Counted from the stretch's first letter, positions 28,601 through 37,750 are shown. The stretch is 56,327 nucleotides of DNA from Brevibacillus sp. SYP-B805 (GCF_011059135.1 NZ_JAALGD010000022.1:1-56327), one strand, 5' to 3'. Notes: generated from the sequence alone by a model not told the origin. Made by a program: numbers and translations.

Positions 28601-28836
28601 CCGGCGACCTGGGCCACAGCCTGTTCAATCGGTTTGGTGACGAGATTCTCCATCTCCTCGGGGCCGACCCCGGAATAGCTGGTCGATACCGCCACGGTCG
28701 GAATTTCGATCGGGGGATACAGATCGATCGGGATGCGGGTCAATGAGATGATTCCCAAGATAATGACGATGAGGACACCCATCATCACCGTGACAGGGCG
28801 GCGAATGGCATGATCAGATATATGCATGGGGATCAC
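25693..28836 (-). CDS. RND multidrug efflux permease (AcrB/SwrC type)
   Basis: This 1047-residue permease has 12 membrane helices and two large extracytoplasmic loops, the normal RND plan. The proton relay is intact: GIGMIVDDAIVVLEN carries the paired Asp of helix 4. The closest Firmicute relatives in character are SwrC-type pumps for surfactants and hydrophobic drugs. A Gly/Met-rich insertion (GGMGMPGLGGQGFGGG, about 655-672) lies in the second loop. Its start touches the adaptor stop, so both are translated together. Confidence 0.95.
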   Translation of the reverse strand: MIPMHISDHAIRRPVTVMMGVLIVIILGIISLTRIPIDLYPPIEIPTVAVSTSYSGVGPEEMENLVTKPIEQAVAQVAGIKSVRSVSREGSSQVTVEFDYGADMDEAFTEIQQKVERARRSLPDDADAPTVMRFDPNSTPVLTLAISADMGPDQLRSFVDEQIVPYLERVNGVASVTVSGGMEREIKVLIDQSRLEQYGLTISDINQQLRNQNIDSPGGKVTEGGTSYTVRSIGKFTSVDDIRKVAIPLKNDGHVLLGDIAVVQEGYKEVSIDNRLNGQPTVSLSIMKQSGTNTVQVVDGIHEELNKLKTTLPANMTFFTLSDQSQFIRASIDTLVHDTLVGGVLAILIIWLFLKSISNTLIISTAIPISVIATFALMFFADMSINTMSLGGLTLGIGMIVDDAIVVLENIHRHRENGLPISKAAVTGTKEVAMPVIAATLTTVAVFFPIVFVEGVTAQLFRDLGVTVSFALLASLVVSLTVTPMLTVKWTAAHLQKAAGRGEERKAASKHSVYGRLLAWSLSHRKTVVAVGIASLLAGVALVPFIGMELMPTTDQGQVSISISLPNGTELEKTQETLTVAQTIVSKIPEVETIFTSLGSASAMRGNNASSSSASLLLILSDLSKRKRTTAEIVEEIRQKLNRFPGARVRVSAAGGMGMPGLGGQGFGGGSAPIAYAVRGNDEETLTDLAQRLTAAIAEVDGVREADNTLEESSPEIQVTLDRVRAAELGVTQASLSSAIQAALRDQVATRFETGGTEIDVTVTTNRERAASMQDIENLLINTSNGEKVQVKDVATVSLESGPPSIQRYNQARVVTVTAMLAPGRDLGSVSEEINKIVAAFPTPPGYVIEQQGENQQLDDTTRSMILAFILAVVLVYIILAAQFESLVYPLSIMLSVPLSFFGASFSLWVTGRPLSIPAFIGIILLAGIVVRNAIVLIDFTNILRRQGVSRTEAILTAAPIRLRPILMTTLCTVLGLLPLALGFGEGGESQAPMATVVIGGLLFSTLLTLVVIPVVYTILDDMAARLKKVVHIFLPFRRMNPASIEK

Positions 28837-30156
28837 CTATCCTTTTGAACTCGCTCTGCGCTGCTTGTTGCCCTGGTTGTTTTCCGGCGCGTTCTCCTGC
28901 CCGTTCACCGGCTGATTCGGATCGATCACGACCACGGGCGATCCGGCAACGAGCGTGTTTTGGCCCTTCACGACCACGTCTTCTCCGCCTTTCAAGCCGT
29001 CCAGAATTTCGATGCGCTGCCCGTCCGATTCCCCCACTTTGACCGGAACCTGCTTCGCCTTCTTTTCCTCAACCACATAGACGTAAAACTCCTTGTCCCG
29101 GGCGATAACCGCCTCGCGCGGAACCACCAATGCCTTGTGCGCCGCTCCGGTCATCTCGATGGACGCGATCATGCCGGCCTTGATCCGAAAGCCGGGATTG
29201 GCGATTTCGATGTCAATCGGATACGTTTTGCTGGTGTCCGCCAGCGGGCTTACGGAAACGATTTTCCCTTTGGTGGCGAATTGGACGGAGGGAACGCTCA
29301 CATCAACGGTTTGACCGGCTTGGAACAGGCCGACCTGGCTTTCGGTCGCCTCCGTTTTTACAACCATGGTCGCCAGATTGATGATGGAAGCGATGACGGT
29401 ATTGCTGGAAACGTTCGCCCCGACGGTGACCGGCAGCGATCCAACGGTGCCGTCGATGGGGGCTTTCACCACCAGATTGGAGGCATTCAGCCGGGCCAGC
29501 TCATAATCCGCTTCCGCCTGCTTCAACTGCGCCGTGGCGGCATCGATGTCCGCCTGGGTCGGCCCTTTTTCATCCAGCTTCAGCTTCTGCTTCTGGTTCT
29601 CCAGATTGGTTGCGGCGCTGACAAATGCCGATTTCGCTTTCTCCAGGTCCGCCGCGGAGATGGCCCCTTCCTTAAAGAGGGCTTCATTCCGCTCCAGCTC
29701 TTTCTTGGCCGCATCATACTTGTTTTGCAGGTCGGCCAGGGAATTCCGGCTCTGCACCAGGGTCTCGGCCGGCGTGCCTTCCAACGCCTGCTTGTACCTG
29801 GCCTGTGCAGACAGCAGCGCCGCCTGGGACCGCTGCAGCTGAATGCGGGCCTCTTCCCCGTCCAGGGTGACGATCGGCTGCCCCGCCTTCACCTGGTCCC
29901 CGACCTTCACATGGATCTGCTGAACCCGCCCTGCGGTTTTGGAAGTCAGCTCGACCTGCTGGCTTGCCTCGACGCGCCCGCTCAGCGACAATTTGATGCC
30001 GAAATCCTCCTGTACGGCTTTTTTCACTTCGACGGGCACGGCTCTTTGCATCTGGCCGTTTCTGCCTCCCATACCGCCTTGCTGGGGGGAGCAGCCCGCA
30101 AGCAAACTGAGGATGGTAACGGCAACCGCGATATTCTTGATTTTGCCCGATCTCAA
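28837..30156 (-). CDS. RND periplasmic-adaptor-type lipoprotein
   Basis: This 439-residue membrane fusion protein has a lipoprotein signal with lipobox LLAGC at about 19-23, a Gly/Met/Gln-rich linker, a biotinyl-lipoyl-like half (SKTAGRVQQIHVKVGDQVKAGQPIVTLDG), a long alpha-helical hairpin (about 95-200), the second lipoyl half and a C-terminal beta-barrel. The TTG at 30156 is the likely start because AAGGAGG stands 8 bases upstream; a longer TTG start at 30186 lacks one. The tail is Asn/Gln-rich. It opens the four-gene RND operon. Confidence 0.9.
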   Translation of the reverse strand: MRSGKIKNIAVAVTILSLLAGCSPQQGGMGGRNGQMQRAVPVEVKKAVQEDFGIKLSLSGRVEASQQVELTSKTAGRVQQIHVKVGDQVKAGQPIVTLDGEEARIQLQRSQAALLSAQARYKQALEGTPAETLVQSRNSLADLQNKYDAAKKELERNEALFKEGAISAADLEKAKSAFVSAATNLENQKQKLKLDEKGPTQADIDAATAQLKQAEADYELARLNASNLVVKAPIDGTVGSLPVTVGANVSSNTVIASIINLATMVVKTEATESQVGLFQAGQTVDVSVPSVQFATKGKIVSVSPLADTSKTYPIDIEIANPGFRIKAGMIASIEMTGAAHKALVVPREAVIARDKEFYVYVVEEKKAKQVPVKVGESDGQRIEILDGLKGGEDVVVKGQNTLVAGSPVVVIDPNQPVNGQENAPENNQGNKQRRASSKG

Positions 30157-30260
30157 ACTGGCTTCCTCCTTCTTGTTTAAACACAAAACAAGTATGTAGC
30201 TGTTTCCATAATTATCCCTCTATTAAACCATTTGATTTTTTGAAATAGATTTGAAAATCA

Positions 30261-30398
30261 CCCAGCCGACTTGAGCGAACGCTCCCCCACCCAACGTTGC
30301 CCTACGCTACGCAGCGTGGGGTCCCTTGCTGGTGTCGGCTGGGGCCCCCGACCTTTCTTTGCGGCTTCCTCGCATGAAGGAGCTTTAACATTCCTAAT
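30261..30398. repeat. Structured interspersed element R1
   Basis: One of four related elements in this window. The outer stem CCCAGCCGAC (30261-30270) pairs with GTCGGCTGGG (30334-30343). Inside are a GAGC-GAAC-GCTC hairpin and a variable arm closed by CCCCAC/GTGGGG. Beyond the outer stem comes GGGGCCCCC and a tail ending ACATTCCTAAT. The A-T pair in the outer stem replaces the C-G pair of copies R2 and R3. It fills most of the gap between the adaptor gene and the repeat-protein gene. Confidence 0.8.
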
Positions 30399-30465
30399 GA
30401 TCAAAATAGGCAGGCAGAGATTCCAGCATCTTCTGCCTGCCCTCAGCCTCGATCAAGGCCTGGAA

Positions 30466-30491
30466 ACGAGGAGGAAGGCCATCCTCCTCGT
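30466..30491 (-). terminator. Hairpin after the repeat-protein gene
   Basis: Minus-strand ACGAGGAGGA pairs with TCCTCCTCGT, 13 bases past the stop codon. The T run is short, so it is a probable rather than certain terminator. Confidence 0.55.
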
Positions 30492-30503
30492 CCAGCGGGT
30501 GTC

Positions 30504-31841
30504 TTACTGTGATTCCTTGTGTGCTGTCCGTTGGGACTCTACGAATTGTTTCACTTTCTCCTTGAATTGGGCCAGCTTTTCATCCGCCTGCTCCTGCGTC
30601 AACTTGCCCGCCTTCACGGCTTCCGCCAGCTTTTCTTCCTGCTGTTTGGTCAAGAGGGCGATCACGTCGTCTTCCGCTATCCCTTGCTCCTTCGCGATGT
30701 CTGCCAGCGATTTGCCCGCCTTCAATTCTTCCTGCAGCTTGGCTGCGTCGATTTTCAGCAGGGCCAGGAGGTCCGCGTTATCCTTGAAGCCGATGAAGCC
30801 CCGGCCTTTTCCTGCATGAGTATTCTCGACAAACCCTTTGATCCGTTCGGCGCTGTTTGCCTTCAGCTTGTCAGCCTGCTCCTGCGTCAGCTTGCCCGCC
30901 TTCACGGCTTCCGCCAGCTTTTCTTCCTGCTGTTTGGTCAAGAGGGCGATCACGTCGTCTTCCGCTACCCCCTGCTCCTTCGCGATGTCTGCCAGCGATT
31001 TGCCCGCCTTCAATTCTTCCTGCAGCTTGGCTGCGTCGATTTTCAGCAGGGCCAAGAGGTCCGCGTTATCCTTGAAGCCGATGAAGCCCAAGCCTTTTCC
31101 TTCGTGGACATTCTCCACCATGTTCTTGATTCGTTCGGCGCTGTTTGCCTTCAGCTTGTCGGCCTGCTCCTGCGTCAGCTTGCCGTTTTTCACTTCTTCC
31201 GCCAGCTTTTCTTCCTGCTGTTTGGTCAAGAGGGCGATTACGTCGTCTTCCGCTACCCCCTGCTCCTTCGCGATGTCCGCCAGCGATTTACCCGCCTTTA
31301 ATGCTTCCTGCAGCTTGGCTGCGTCGATTTTCAACAGGGCCAGCAGATCCGCGTTATCCTTGAAGCCGATGAAGCCCAAGCCTTTTCCTTCGTGGACATT
31401 CTCCACCATGTTCTTGATTCGTTCGGCGCTGTTTGCCTTCAGCTTGTCGGCCTGCTCCTGCGTCAGCTTGCCGTTTTTCACTTCTTCCGCCAGCTTTTCT
31501 TCCTGCTGTTTGGTCAAGAGGGCGATCACGTCTTCTTCCGCTACCCCCTGCTCCTTCGCGATGTCCGCCAGCGATTTGCCTGCCTTCAATGCTTCCTGCA
31601 GCTTGGCTGCGTCGATTTTCAGCAGGGCCAAAAGATCTGCGTTATCCGCATAGGACTTGCCGCCCTTGAATCCTTTGAACCAGCCGCCCGGGGCAAACTT
31701 GTGGAATGTCTGTTTTGTGATTTGCTGCTCGGCGGTCGGTTGCGTTTGGCTGTCAGCGGCGTAGACGCTTCCGAGCGCTCCGATGCTGAGTGCCGTCGCC
31801 ATTGCTCCCAGCAGCATGCCTACTTTTGCCTTACTCCACAT
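30504..31841 (-). CDS. Secreted protein built of four 96-residue repeats
   Basis: This 445-residue protein has a signal peptide (cleavage near VYAADS), a short Gly/Phe/Lys linker and about four copies of a 96-residue unit from residue 67, the last copy diverging at its end. Each unit begins NADLLALLKIDAAKLQEALK and contains LADIAKEQG and KLTQEQADKLKA, motifs familiar from DUF2680-type and other Bacillales surface or spore-envelope proteins. It is all-helical, highly charged and Cys-free. No enzyme motif is visible. A structural or adhesive envelope role is inferred. The near-identical DNA repeats suggest recent expansion. Confidence 0.8.
   Translation of the reverse strand: MWSKAKVGMLLGAMATALSIGALGSVYAADSQTQPTAEQQITKQTFHKFAPGGWFKGFKGGKSYADNADLLALLKIDAAKLQEALKAGKSLADIAKEQGVAEEDVIALLTKQQEEKLAEEVKNGKLTQEQADKLKANSAERIKNMVENVHEGKGLGFIGFKDNADLLALLKIDAAKLQEALKAGKSLADIAKEQGVAEDDVIALLTKQQEEKLAEEVKNGKLTQEQADKLKANSAERIKNMVENVHEGKGLGFIGFKDNADLLALLKIDAAKLQEELKAGKSLADIAKEQGVAEDDVIALLTKQQEEKLAEAVKAGKLTQEQADKLKANSAERIKGFVENTHAGKGRGFIGFKDNADLLALLKIDAAKLQEELKAGKSLADIAKEQGIAEDDVIALLTKQQEEKLAEAVKAGKLTQEQADEKLAQFKEKVKQFVESQRTAHKESQ
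30525..31643 (-). repeat. 288-bp in-frame tandem repeats
   Basis: Copies run 31643-31356, 31355-31068, 31067-30780 and a partial fourth to about 30525. The anchor TCCTTGAAGCCGATGAAG recurs at 30781, 31069 and 31357, exactly 288 bases apart. Copies differ at few positions (for example EEVKNGK versus EAVKAGK), so copy number may vary between strains. Confidence 0.93.
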
Positions 31842-31991
31842 GTTCCATCATCCTTTCTGAAGAAAAGTTGTGTACCTTAGGCACAGCTTCAGTGTAGATT
31901 GTCTCTTTTTGATTTACATTAGAGAACTGTGGAAAACTTTTGGAAAAGTGGTGGAGGTTGTGTAGGAAAAATGCTGCCGACAGCCTTGCCT

Positions 31992-33066
31992 TTACAGCCG
32001 TATCCTTCTTCCCAGCAGAGCGGCCCCGCCAAGCAGCACGGCCGCAGCCGCATAGACGGCGGACACCCCGAACTGATCCGCCAAAAAGCTCATGAGAAAC
32101 ACCGAGGCGGCAAAAACCAGCGTATCGACCGTACCTTTCGCTGCGAGGACTTTCGGCAGCACTCCCACCTCCGCGCTGAGCTGCAGCGCTGTCTGTTTGG
32201 CGACTTGCTGCAGTTGGTAGAAAGGGCCGATGGCGAAGGAAAGAAGAAGAGCCGCAACCGGCACGCCAACCACCCCGAACGCGAAGGTTAAGATCCCGGT
32301 GCAGGCGGTGCCTGCAATGATGCAGCGGGCCAAATGAAGAGAAACCCCGCCGACTTAAGCTAACGCTGGTGTCGGCGGGGGCCCCCAACCTTTCTTACTT
32401 CGCTTTAGCGCTTTAAAGATATTAAACTTTCCAATATACCAAGGGAGACAACCAGGACGCCTCCGGCAATCGTTCCGATCAGGTAACTGGCATTGATGAA
32501 CCCCCACCATTCATCCCCTTGGCCCAACACCTGCTTGACGTAAACAAGCAGGATGGCGCCGATCCATACGGCTCCCGCCAGCCCGTCGAGTACGTCCATC
32601 ACGGCGATCACCCGCAGCGCCGGATGATGAAGGAGAATCCGCCACTCCTCCTGGCGTGTACTGCGGGCTGTGCGTGCCGACTGCTGCTTGGGGGGATGAA
32701 CTTCGACAGGACGAATGGCTCCCATCAGGCAGGTGGCGATCACGTACAGGAAAAGTGTCAGCCAAAGCACACGGCCGCTGCCCAGCGCGGAGACCAGAAG
32801 CCCGCCGCTTGCCCAGCCGATCAACTGTACGCTCTGCACCGCCATGGAGACAAGTCCGTTGGCTTTCAACAAGTGCCCGGGTCCGACAAGGCGCGGCACC
32901 AACCCATCCTGCGCAGGGCCGGCCCAGCCGTCCAGAAACGCGATCAGGCTGATGAAAAGAAAGATCAGGGGCAGGGAGGGACGGTACGGCGTGTTCCCAT
33001 TCCGCCAGGCTGCCATCATCCGCATCAGCCATGCGTCGCTGTGTTCCACGCCGGGAACGCGGCCGG
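31992..33066 (-). pseudogene. Broken MFS transporter
   Basis: Two fragments of one MFS protein lie in the same direction. The first (from within about 33066 to 32436) covers what look like helices 4-8, including the motif PAQDGLVPRLVGPGHLLKANGLVS. The second (32333-31992; LARCIIAGTACTGILTFAFG onward) covers helices 9-12. Element R2 sits between them and brings a stop. The N-terminal part with helices 1-3 is missing where the frame meets the end of the ABC gene. A working transporter is not possible. Confidence 0.82.
32345..32435. repeat. Structured interspersed element R2, inserted in the MFS gene
   Basis: This is the shortest copy. CCCCGCCGAC (32345-32354) pairs with GTCGGCGGGG (32371-32380) around a small AGC-TAAC-GCT hairpin; the variable arm is absent. 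GGGGGCCCCC, CCTTTCTTA, AGCGCTTTAAAG and ACTTTCCAAT follow as in R3. MFS coding sequence resumes on both sides. Confidence 0.85.
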
Positions 33067-34866
33067 TCAGGCGCCGTTCACCGCCGCTTCCTCCGCCGGG
33101 GTGCCGAAGTCCTGCACATGCCACAAGGTGTGGTACACGCCTTCCAGCGCCAGGAGCTCTTCATGTCTTCCCATCTCCACGATGCGCCCTTCCTTCATCA
33201 CCACGATTTTGTCCGCATGGGTGATGGTGGATAGGCGGTGGGCCACGATGATCGTCGTCCGCCCCTTGGACAAGCGGGCAAGCGATTCCTGAATCAGGCG
33301 CTCCGACTCCAGATCGAGGGCAGATGTCGCTTCATCCAGGATCAGAATGGCCGGATCGCGCAGGAAGACACGGGCGATGGCGATGCGCTGCTTTTGGCCG
33401 CCGGAGAGTTTCACCCCCCGCTCGCCCAGTTCCGTCTCATACCCTTCCGGCAGCTCGCAAATAAAATCGTGCGCATTGGCTGCCTGCGCAGCGGCCACCA
33501 TCTCCGCTTCCGTCGCATCGGGGTTGCCCATCATGATGTTGGTCCGGGCGGATTCGCTGAACAGAATGTTGTCCTGCAGCACCATGCCGATGTGGCTGCG
33601 CAGGTTCTGCTGCTTCACATCCCGGATATCCACGCCGTCAATCGTGATGCGGCCGGAGGTGACATCCCAGAAACGGGGCAGCAGGCTGATCAGCGACGAT
33701 TTGCCGCCGCCGGACATCCCGACGATCGCCACCGTCTCGCCCGGCTGAATGGTCAGATTGATCCCCTCCAGCACATACGGCCCATCCTCCCGGTAGCGGA
33801 ACCAGACATCCTCGAAGCGAATCTCCCCCCGAATCCGTCCCGTCGCCGGATCGACAGACAGATCAACCGCTCCCGGCCGGTCGGTAATGTCGTACTGCTC
33901 ATCCAGAAATTCAAACATGCGATCCATCGACGCGGTCGACTGCGTGAGCGTCGTGGAAGAGTTGACCAAACGGCGAAGCGGTGTATACAGCCGCTCCAGA
34001 TACGCATAGAAGGCCACCATCGTTCCCACGGTCAGCCCGCCCTGAATCACCTCGTACCCGGCATAGCCAATCACCAGCAGCGGCGCAATATCCGTCACCG
34101 TGTTGACCGCCGAAAACGTACAGGCGTTCCATCTGGTATGGGCCAGCGCTTTTTGCAGGAAATGATCGTTCACCTTGGCAAACTGCTTCTCTTCATATCC
34201 TTCCAGCGCGAAGCTGCGCACGACGGAGATGCCGTTTACCCGCTCGTGCAGATGTCCCTGCAGCCTGGCCAGCGCGGCCGAACGCTCCTTCGTCAGCTCC
34301 CGCAAACGCTTGTAAAAGTATTTGACGGAAAAGCCGTACAGGGGAAAGACAAGCAGAGCGGCCATCGTCAGCGGCACATTCATGTACAGCATGACCCCGA
34401 CGGTAAGCAGGATGGTGATGAGATCGAGCCAGAGGTTCATCAGGCCCGTTTCGATGAAGCTTTTCGTCGATTCCACATCATTGATCACACGGGAGATCAC
34501 TTCCCCCACCTTGTGGTTGTTGTAGTAGCGCATCGACAGACGCTGCAGGTGAACGAACAGCTGGTTGCGGATATCATACAGAATCCGGCTCGAGACCCAC
34601 TGGGCGAAATACTGCCGGTAATACTCCACCGGCACCCGCACCACGGTAAAAATCAGGAAGGCCCCCGCCATCAGCCAAAAAAGCCGGTTCAGCTTCTCCC
34701 CTGGCGGAAGAGCCCCCGGCAGCAAGTCATCGATCACATATTTGATGATCAGCGGAATCAACAGCGGCAAGGAAAATTTGATGATTCCGATGAAGATGGT
34801 CAACACGATCTGTTTCCAATAGGGCATGACAAATGCCAAATACCGTCTGACACTGCTCACGGTCAC
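33067..34866 (-). CDS. ygaD: MsbA-like ABC exporter (YgaD-like)
   Basis: This 599-residue half-transporter has six membrane helices (about 1-310) and an ATPase domain with Walker A GMSGGGKSS, Q-loop VLQDNILFSES, signature LSGGQKQRIA and Walker B AILILDEATSALD. It probably works as a homodimer, exporting lipids or hydrophobic compounds. B. subtilis ygaD lies in the same neighbourhood (ygaC-ygaD-gsaB-bcp-perR), which supports the symbol. The MFS remnant abuts its stop codon. Confidence 0.87.
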   Translation of the reverse strand: MTVSSVRRYLAFVMPYWKQIVLTIFIGIIKFSLPLLIPLIIKYVIDDLLPGALPPGEKLNRLFWLMAGAFLIFTVVRVPVEYYRQYFAQWVSSRILYDIRNQLFVHLQRLSMRYYNNHKVGEVISRVINDVESTKSFIETGLMNLWLDLITILLTVGVMLYMNVPLTMAALLVFPLYGFSVKYFYKRLRELTKERSAALARLQGHLHERVNGISVVRSFALEGYEEKQFAKVNDHFLQKALAHTRWNACTFSAVNTVTDIAPLLVIGYAGYEVIQGGLTVGTMVAFYAYLERLYTPLRRLVNSSTTLTQSTASMDRMFEFLDEQYDITDRPGAVDLSVDPATGRIRGEIRFEDVWFRYREDGPYVLEGINLTIQPGETVAIVGMSGGGKSSLISLLPRFWDVTSGRITIDGVDIRDVKQQNLRSHIGMVLQDNILFSESARTNIMMGNPDATEAEMVAAAQAANAHDFICELPEGYETELGERGVKLSGGQKQRIAIARVFLRDPAILILDEATSALDLESERLIQESLARLSKGRTTIIVAHRLSTITHADKIVVMKEGRIVEMGRHEELLALEGVYHTLWHVQDFGTPAEEAAVNGA

Positions 34867-34984
34867 CCCTCCCTTCCGAACATTTTACACCGATCGATGC
34901 GGTTCGAAAACCCACCCGCTCCAGCCAGCCGCCGTCCACATCCCCAACAAACGAAATCCCTCTCCCGCCAAACGGGAAAGGGAT

Positions 34985-35521
34985 CTACTCTTCATCAACC
35001 CGCACGAGCTGGTACCGCTCGTACCAGCGCTGGACAAAACCGTTCTGAAAAGGGCCGCGCCGCGCATGCACCCACTCCAGAACCTCCTTCAGCGCCGCCT
35101 GCACCCGCGCGATCACTTCCGGCGGATACTTCATCTGCTGGCTGTGCAGGAGGAATTCTTCCTCGTCCAGAATGGTGTAGGTCATGTCGGGGAACACCTT
35201 TACATCCAGATCATAATCAATATACGTCAGCAGATTCTGTTTCAGGCTGAACGGGGAACCGATATTGCAGTAATAGTAGATGCCATCATCGCGGATCATG
35301 GCAATCGTATTGAACCACTGCCCGCGCCCGAACGTACAGATGGCCGGCTCACGCGTCCGCCATTCCCGGCCGTCTGACTCGGTCACTTTCACGCGGTCAT
35401 TGCCGCCGATCACAACGGCGTCACTGGTATGGATCAACGTGGTCTTATCCCAGATACGGTGCAAAGACTGGTCATGCTTGTAACTTTCGATGCGAATCGT
35501 CGTTCCTGGAGCTGGCGACAT
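34985..35521 (-). CDS. ygaC: DUF402 nucleoside tri/diphosphatase-type protein (YgaC-like)
   Basis: This 178-residue DUF402 protein has the family core RIESYKHDQSLHRIW, WFNTIAMIRDDGIYYYCNIGSP and DYDLDVKVFPDMTYTILDEEEF, with the acidic residues that bind metal. Characterised homologues hydrolyse nucleoside tri- and diphosphates. ATG at 35521 is supported by AAGGGGAG; a longer frame to 35578 is not needed. Length and position next to ygaD match YgaC. Confidence 0.87.
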   Translation of the reverse strand: MSPAPGTTIRIESYKHDQSLHRIWDKTTLIHTSDAVVIGGNDRVKVTESDGREWRTREPAICTFGRGQWFNTIAMIRDDGIYYYCNIGSPFSLKQNLLTYIDYDLDVKVFPDMTYTILDEEEFLLHSQQMKYPPEVIARVQAALKEVLEWVHARRGPFQNGFVQRWYERYQLVRVDEE

Positions 35522-35628
35522 GACTCTCCCCTTTCTTCTCTTCTCTGTGGCGGGGATCATGAAAAAATGTGCGGACATCCCCCACAGAAGGGTTCCACAG
35601 CCGTCCGCATATTGTTCAAGGCCGAATC

Positions 35629-36048
35629 CTATGCGTAAGAAGAGAGCTTTTTGGAAAGTGTAACATATTTTTGAAGCTCGTAGCCAAGCGAATGATAAAA
35701 GGGAAGGACTTCCGGATTGTCCTGATTCACCATGATCAGAACGCGGTTAACCCCCCGTTGGCGAAAACGGTTTTCCAGCGCTTCCACCAGCTTGCGTCCG
35801 ATGCCTGTTCCCTGGCGCTCGGGCAGCACGGCCAACCGATAAAAATACGCCCTTGTCCCATCGATTGTGCCAACAACAACGCCAACCACTTCTCCATCCT
35901 GCTCGGCAACCATGACCAGCTCGCTGTCCCAGGAGAGCTGTTTGGCCAGAGCGTCCAGTGACTCCGTTTCCGTCCGGTCTAAACCGGTTTCCTCCCAGAT
36001 GCGCATGATGGCTGCATAGTCACCGAGGCGAAACGTACGAATCAGCAT
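35629..36048 (-). CDS. GNAT family acetyltransferase
   Basis: This 139-residue single-domain GNAT has FYRLAVLPERQGTGIGRKLVEAL for acetyl-CoA binding and VNQDNPEVLPFYHSLGYE near the end. AAGGAGG precedes the ATG. It resembles ribosomal-protein or small-molecule N-acetyltransferases; the substrate is unknown. Confidence 0.87.
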   Translation of the reverse strand: MLIRTFRLGDYAAIMRIWEETGLDRTETESLDALAKQLSWDSELVMVAEQDGEVVGVVVGTIDGTRAYFYRLAVLPERQGTGIGRKLVEALENRFRQRGVNRVLIMVNQDNPEVLPFYHSLGYELQKYVTLSKKLSSYA

Positions 36049-36132
36049 ACTTGGCCTCCTTAGCTAGCTTCTCCTTTTATTTTACACCAGAAAAACAGGT
36101 TTGTCTGCTGATCATCCCCCCAAGACCCTGCC

Positions 36133-37284
<1,152 letters not shown>

Positions 37285-37374
37285 ATGACTGCAAAAACAA
37301 TGGGCATGCTTGCTGCTTTTGTCAATGGAATTGCAACTTCAACCGGTAGTACCTCCTTGTTCGGCGTACAATAA
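37285..37374 (+). CDS. 29-residue peptide, possible leader peptide
   Basis: MTAKTMGMLAAFVNGIATS followed by a Ser/Thr/Gly-rich end. It has a near-perfect AAAGGAGG site 9 bases before its ATG, so translation is likely. It has no Cys and a mildly hydrophobic centre. It is followed within 45 bases by two tandem terminators and then a YrzI-type gene. It may be a small sporulation peptide or a leader peptide of an attenuator; I recognise no family. Confidence 0.5.
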   Translation: MTAKTMGMLAAFVNGIATSTGSTSLFGVQ

Positions 37375-37417
37375 ACAGACGCTTTTTCTTGCATCCGTTT
37401 GTACAATCGCCCGAACA

Positions 37418-37448
37418 GGCCGCAGGTGCTGCCACCCGCGGCCTTTTT
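37418..37448 (+). terminator. Terminator-like hairpin T1 in the peptide cluster
   Basis: GGCCGC pairs with GCGGCC, the stem continuing through GGTG/CACC, and is followed by TTTTT. Confidence 0.85.
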
Positions 37449-37467
37449 CTATCCATTTCCAGCCAAA

Positions 37468-37502
37468 GGCCGCAGGAGATTGAAAGTACCCGCGGCCTTT
37501 TT
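37468..37502 (+). terminator. Terminator-like hairpin T2, duplicate of T1
   Basis: GGCCGCAGG and ACCCGCGGCC are followed by TTTTT. Flanks and stem repeat those of T1 50 bases earlier, so the unit was duplicated. Confidence 0.82.
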
Positions 37503-37543
37503 GCATCCCTACGGAAACGAAGCCTTGAAAGGAGGTGATGACG

Positions 37544-37705
37544 ATGGTATTCAACTTTCTTTTCTTCACCGTGAAAATCGAACGCAACGATTCTTCTGCG
37601 GAAGCGTGTATCGCGGCTCTGGAACGCGAACGGATCCTGCAACAAATTGAAGAGACCCGCCATTTCGCAGCGGCTCATTATCCCAACTTTGTCAGCCGCA
37701 TCTAA
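37544..37705 (+). CDS. YrzI-family small protein, copy 1
   Basis: This 53-residue protein begins with the hydrophobic MVFNFLFFTVKIER segment seen in the Bac_small_YrzI family, then continues as a charged helix (ACIAALERERILQQIEETRHF). AAAGGAGG lies 9 bases before the ATG. It is the same length as copy 2 at 37852. The family is restricted to Bacillales, often linked with sporulation, and its function is unknown. Confidence 0.75.
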   Translation: MVFNFLFFTVKIERNDSSAEACIAALERERILQQIEETRHFAAAHYPNFVSRI

Positions 37706-37750
37706 CCCAACCATTCGGTTTGATCATGGATCCAAAAGGGGGAATGTTTG

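Noticed and set aside
30525-31643. Regularly spaced repeats considered as a CRISPR array
   Set aside because: The period is 288 bases, an exact multiple of three, and the repeats encode a continuous protein. There are no short repeats with unique spacers and no cas genes.
30838-31653. Repeated open frames on the plus strand opposite the repeat protein
   Set aside because: They repeat only because the real gene repeats. The Cys/Ser-rich translation has no ribosome site or plausible start.
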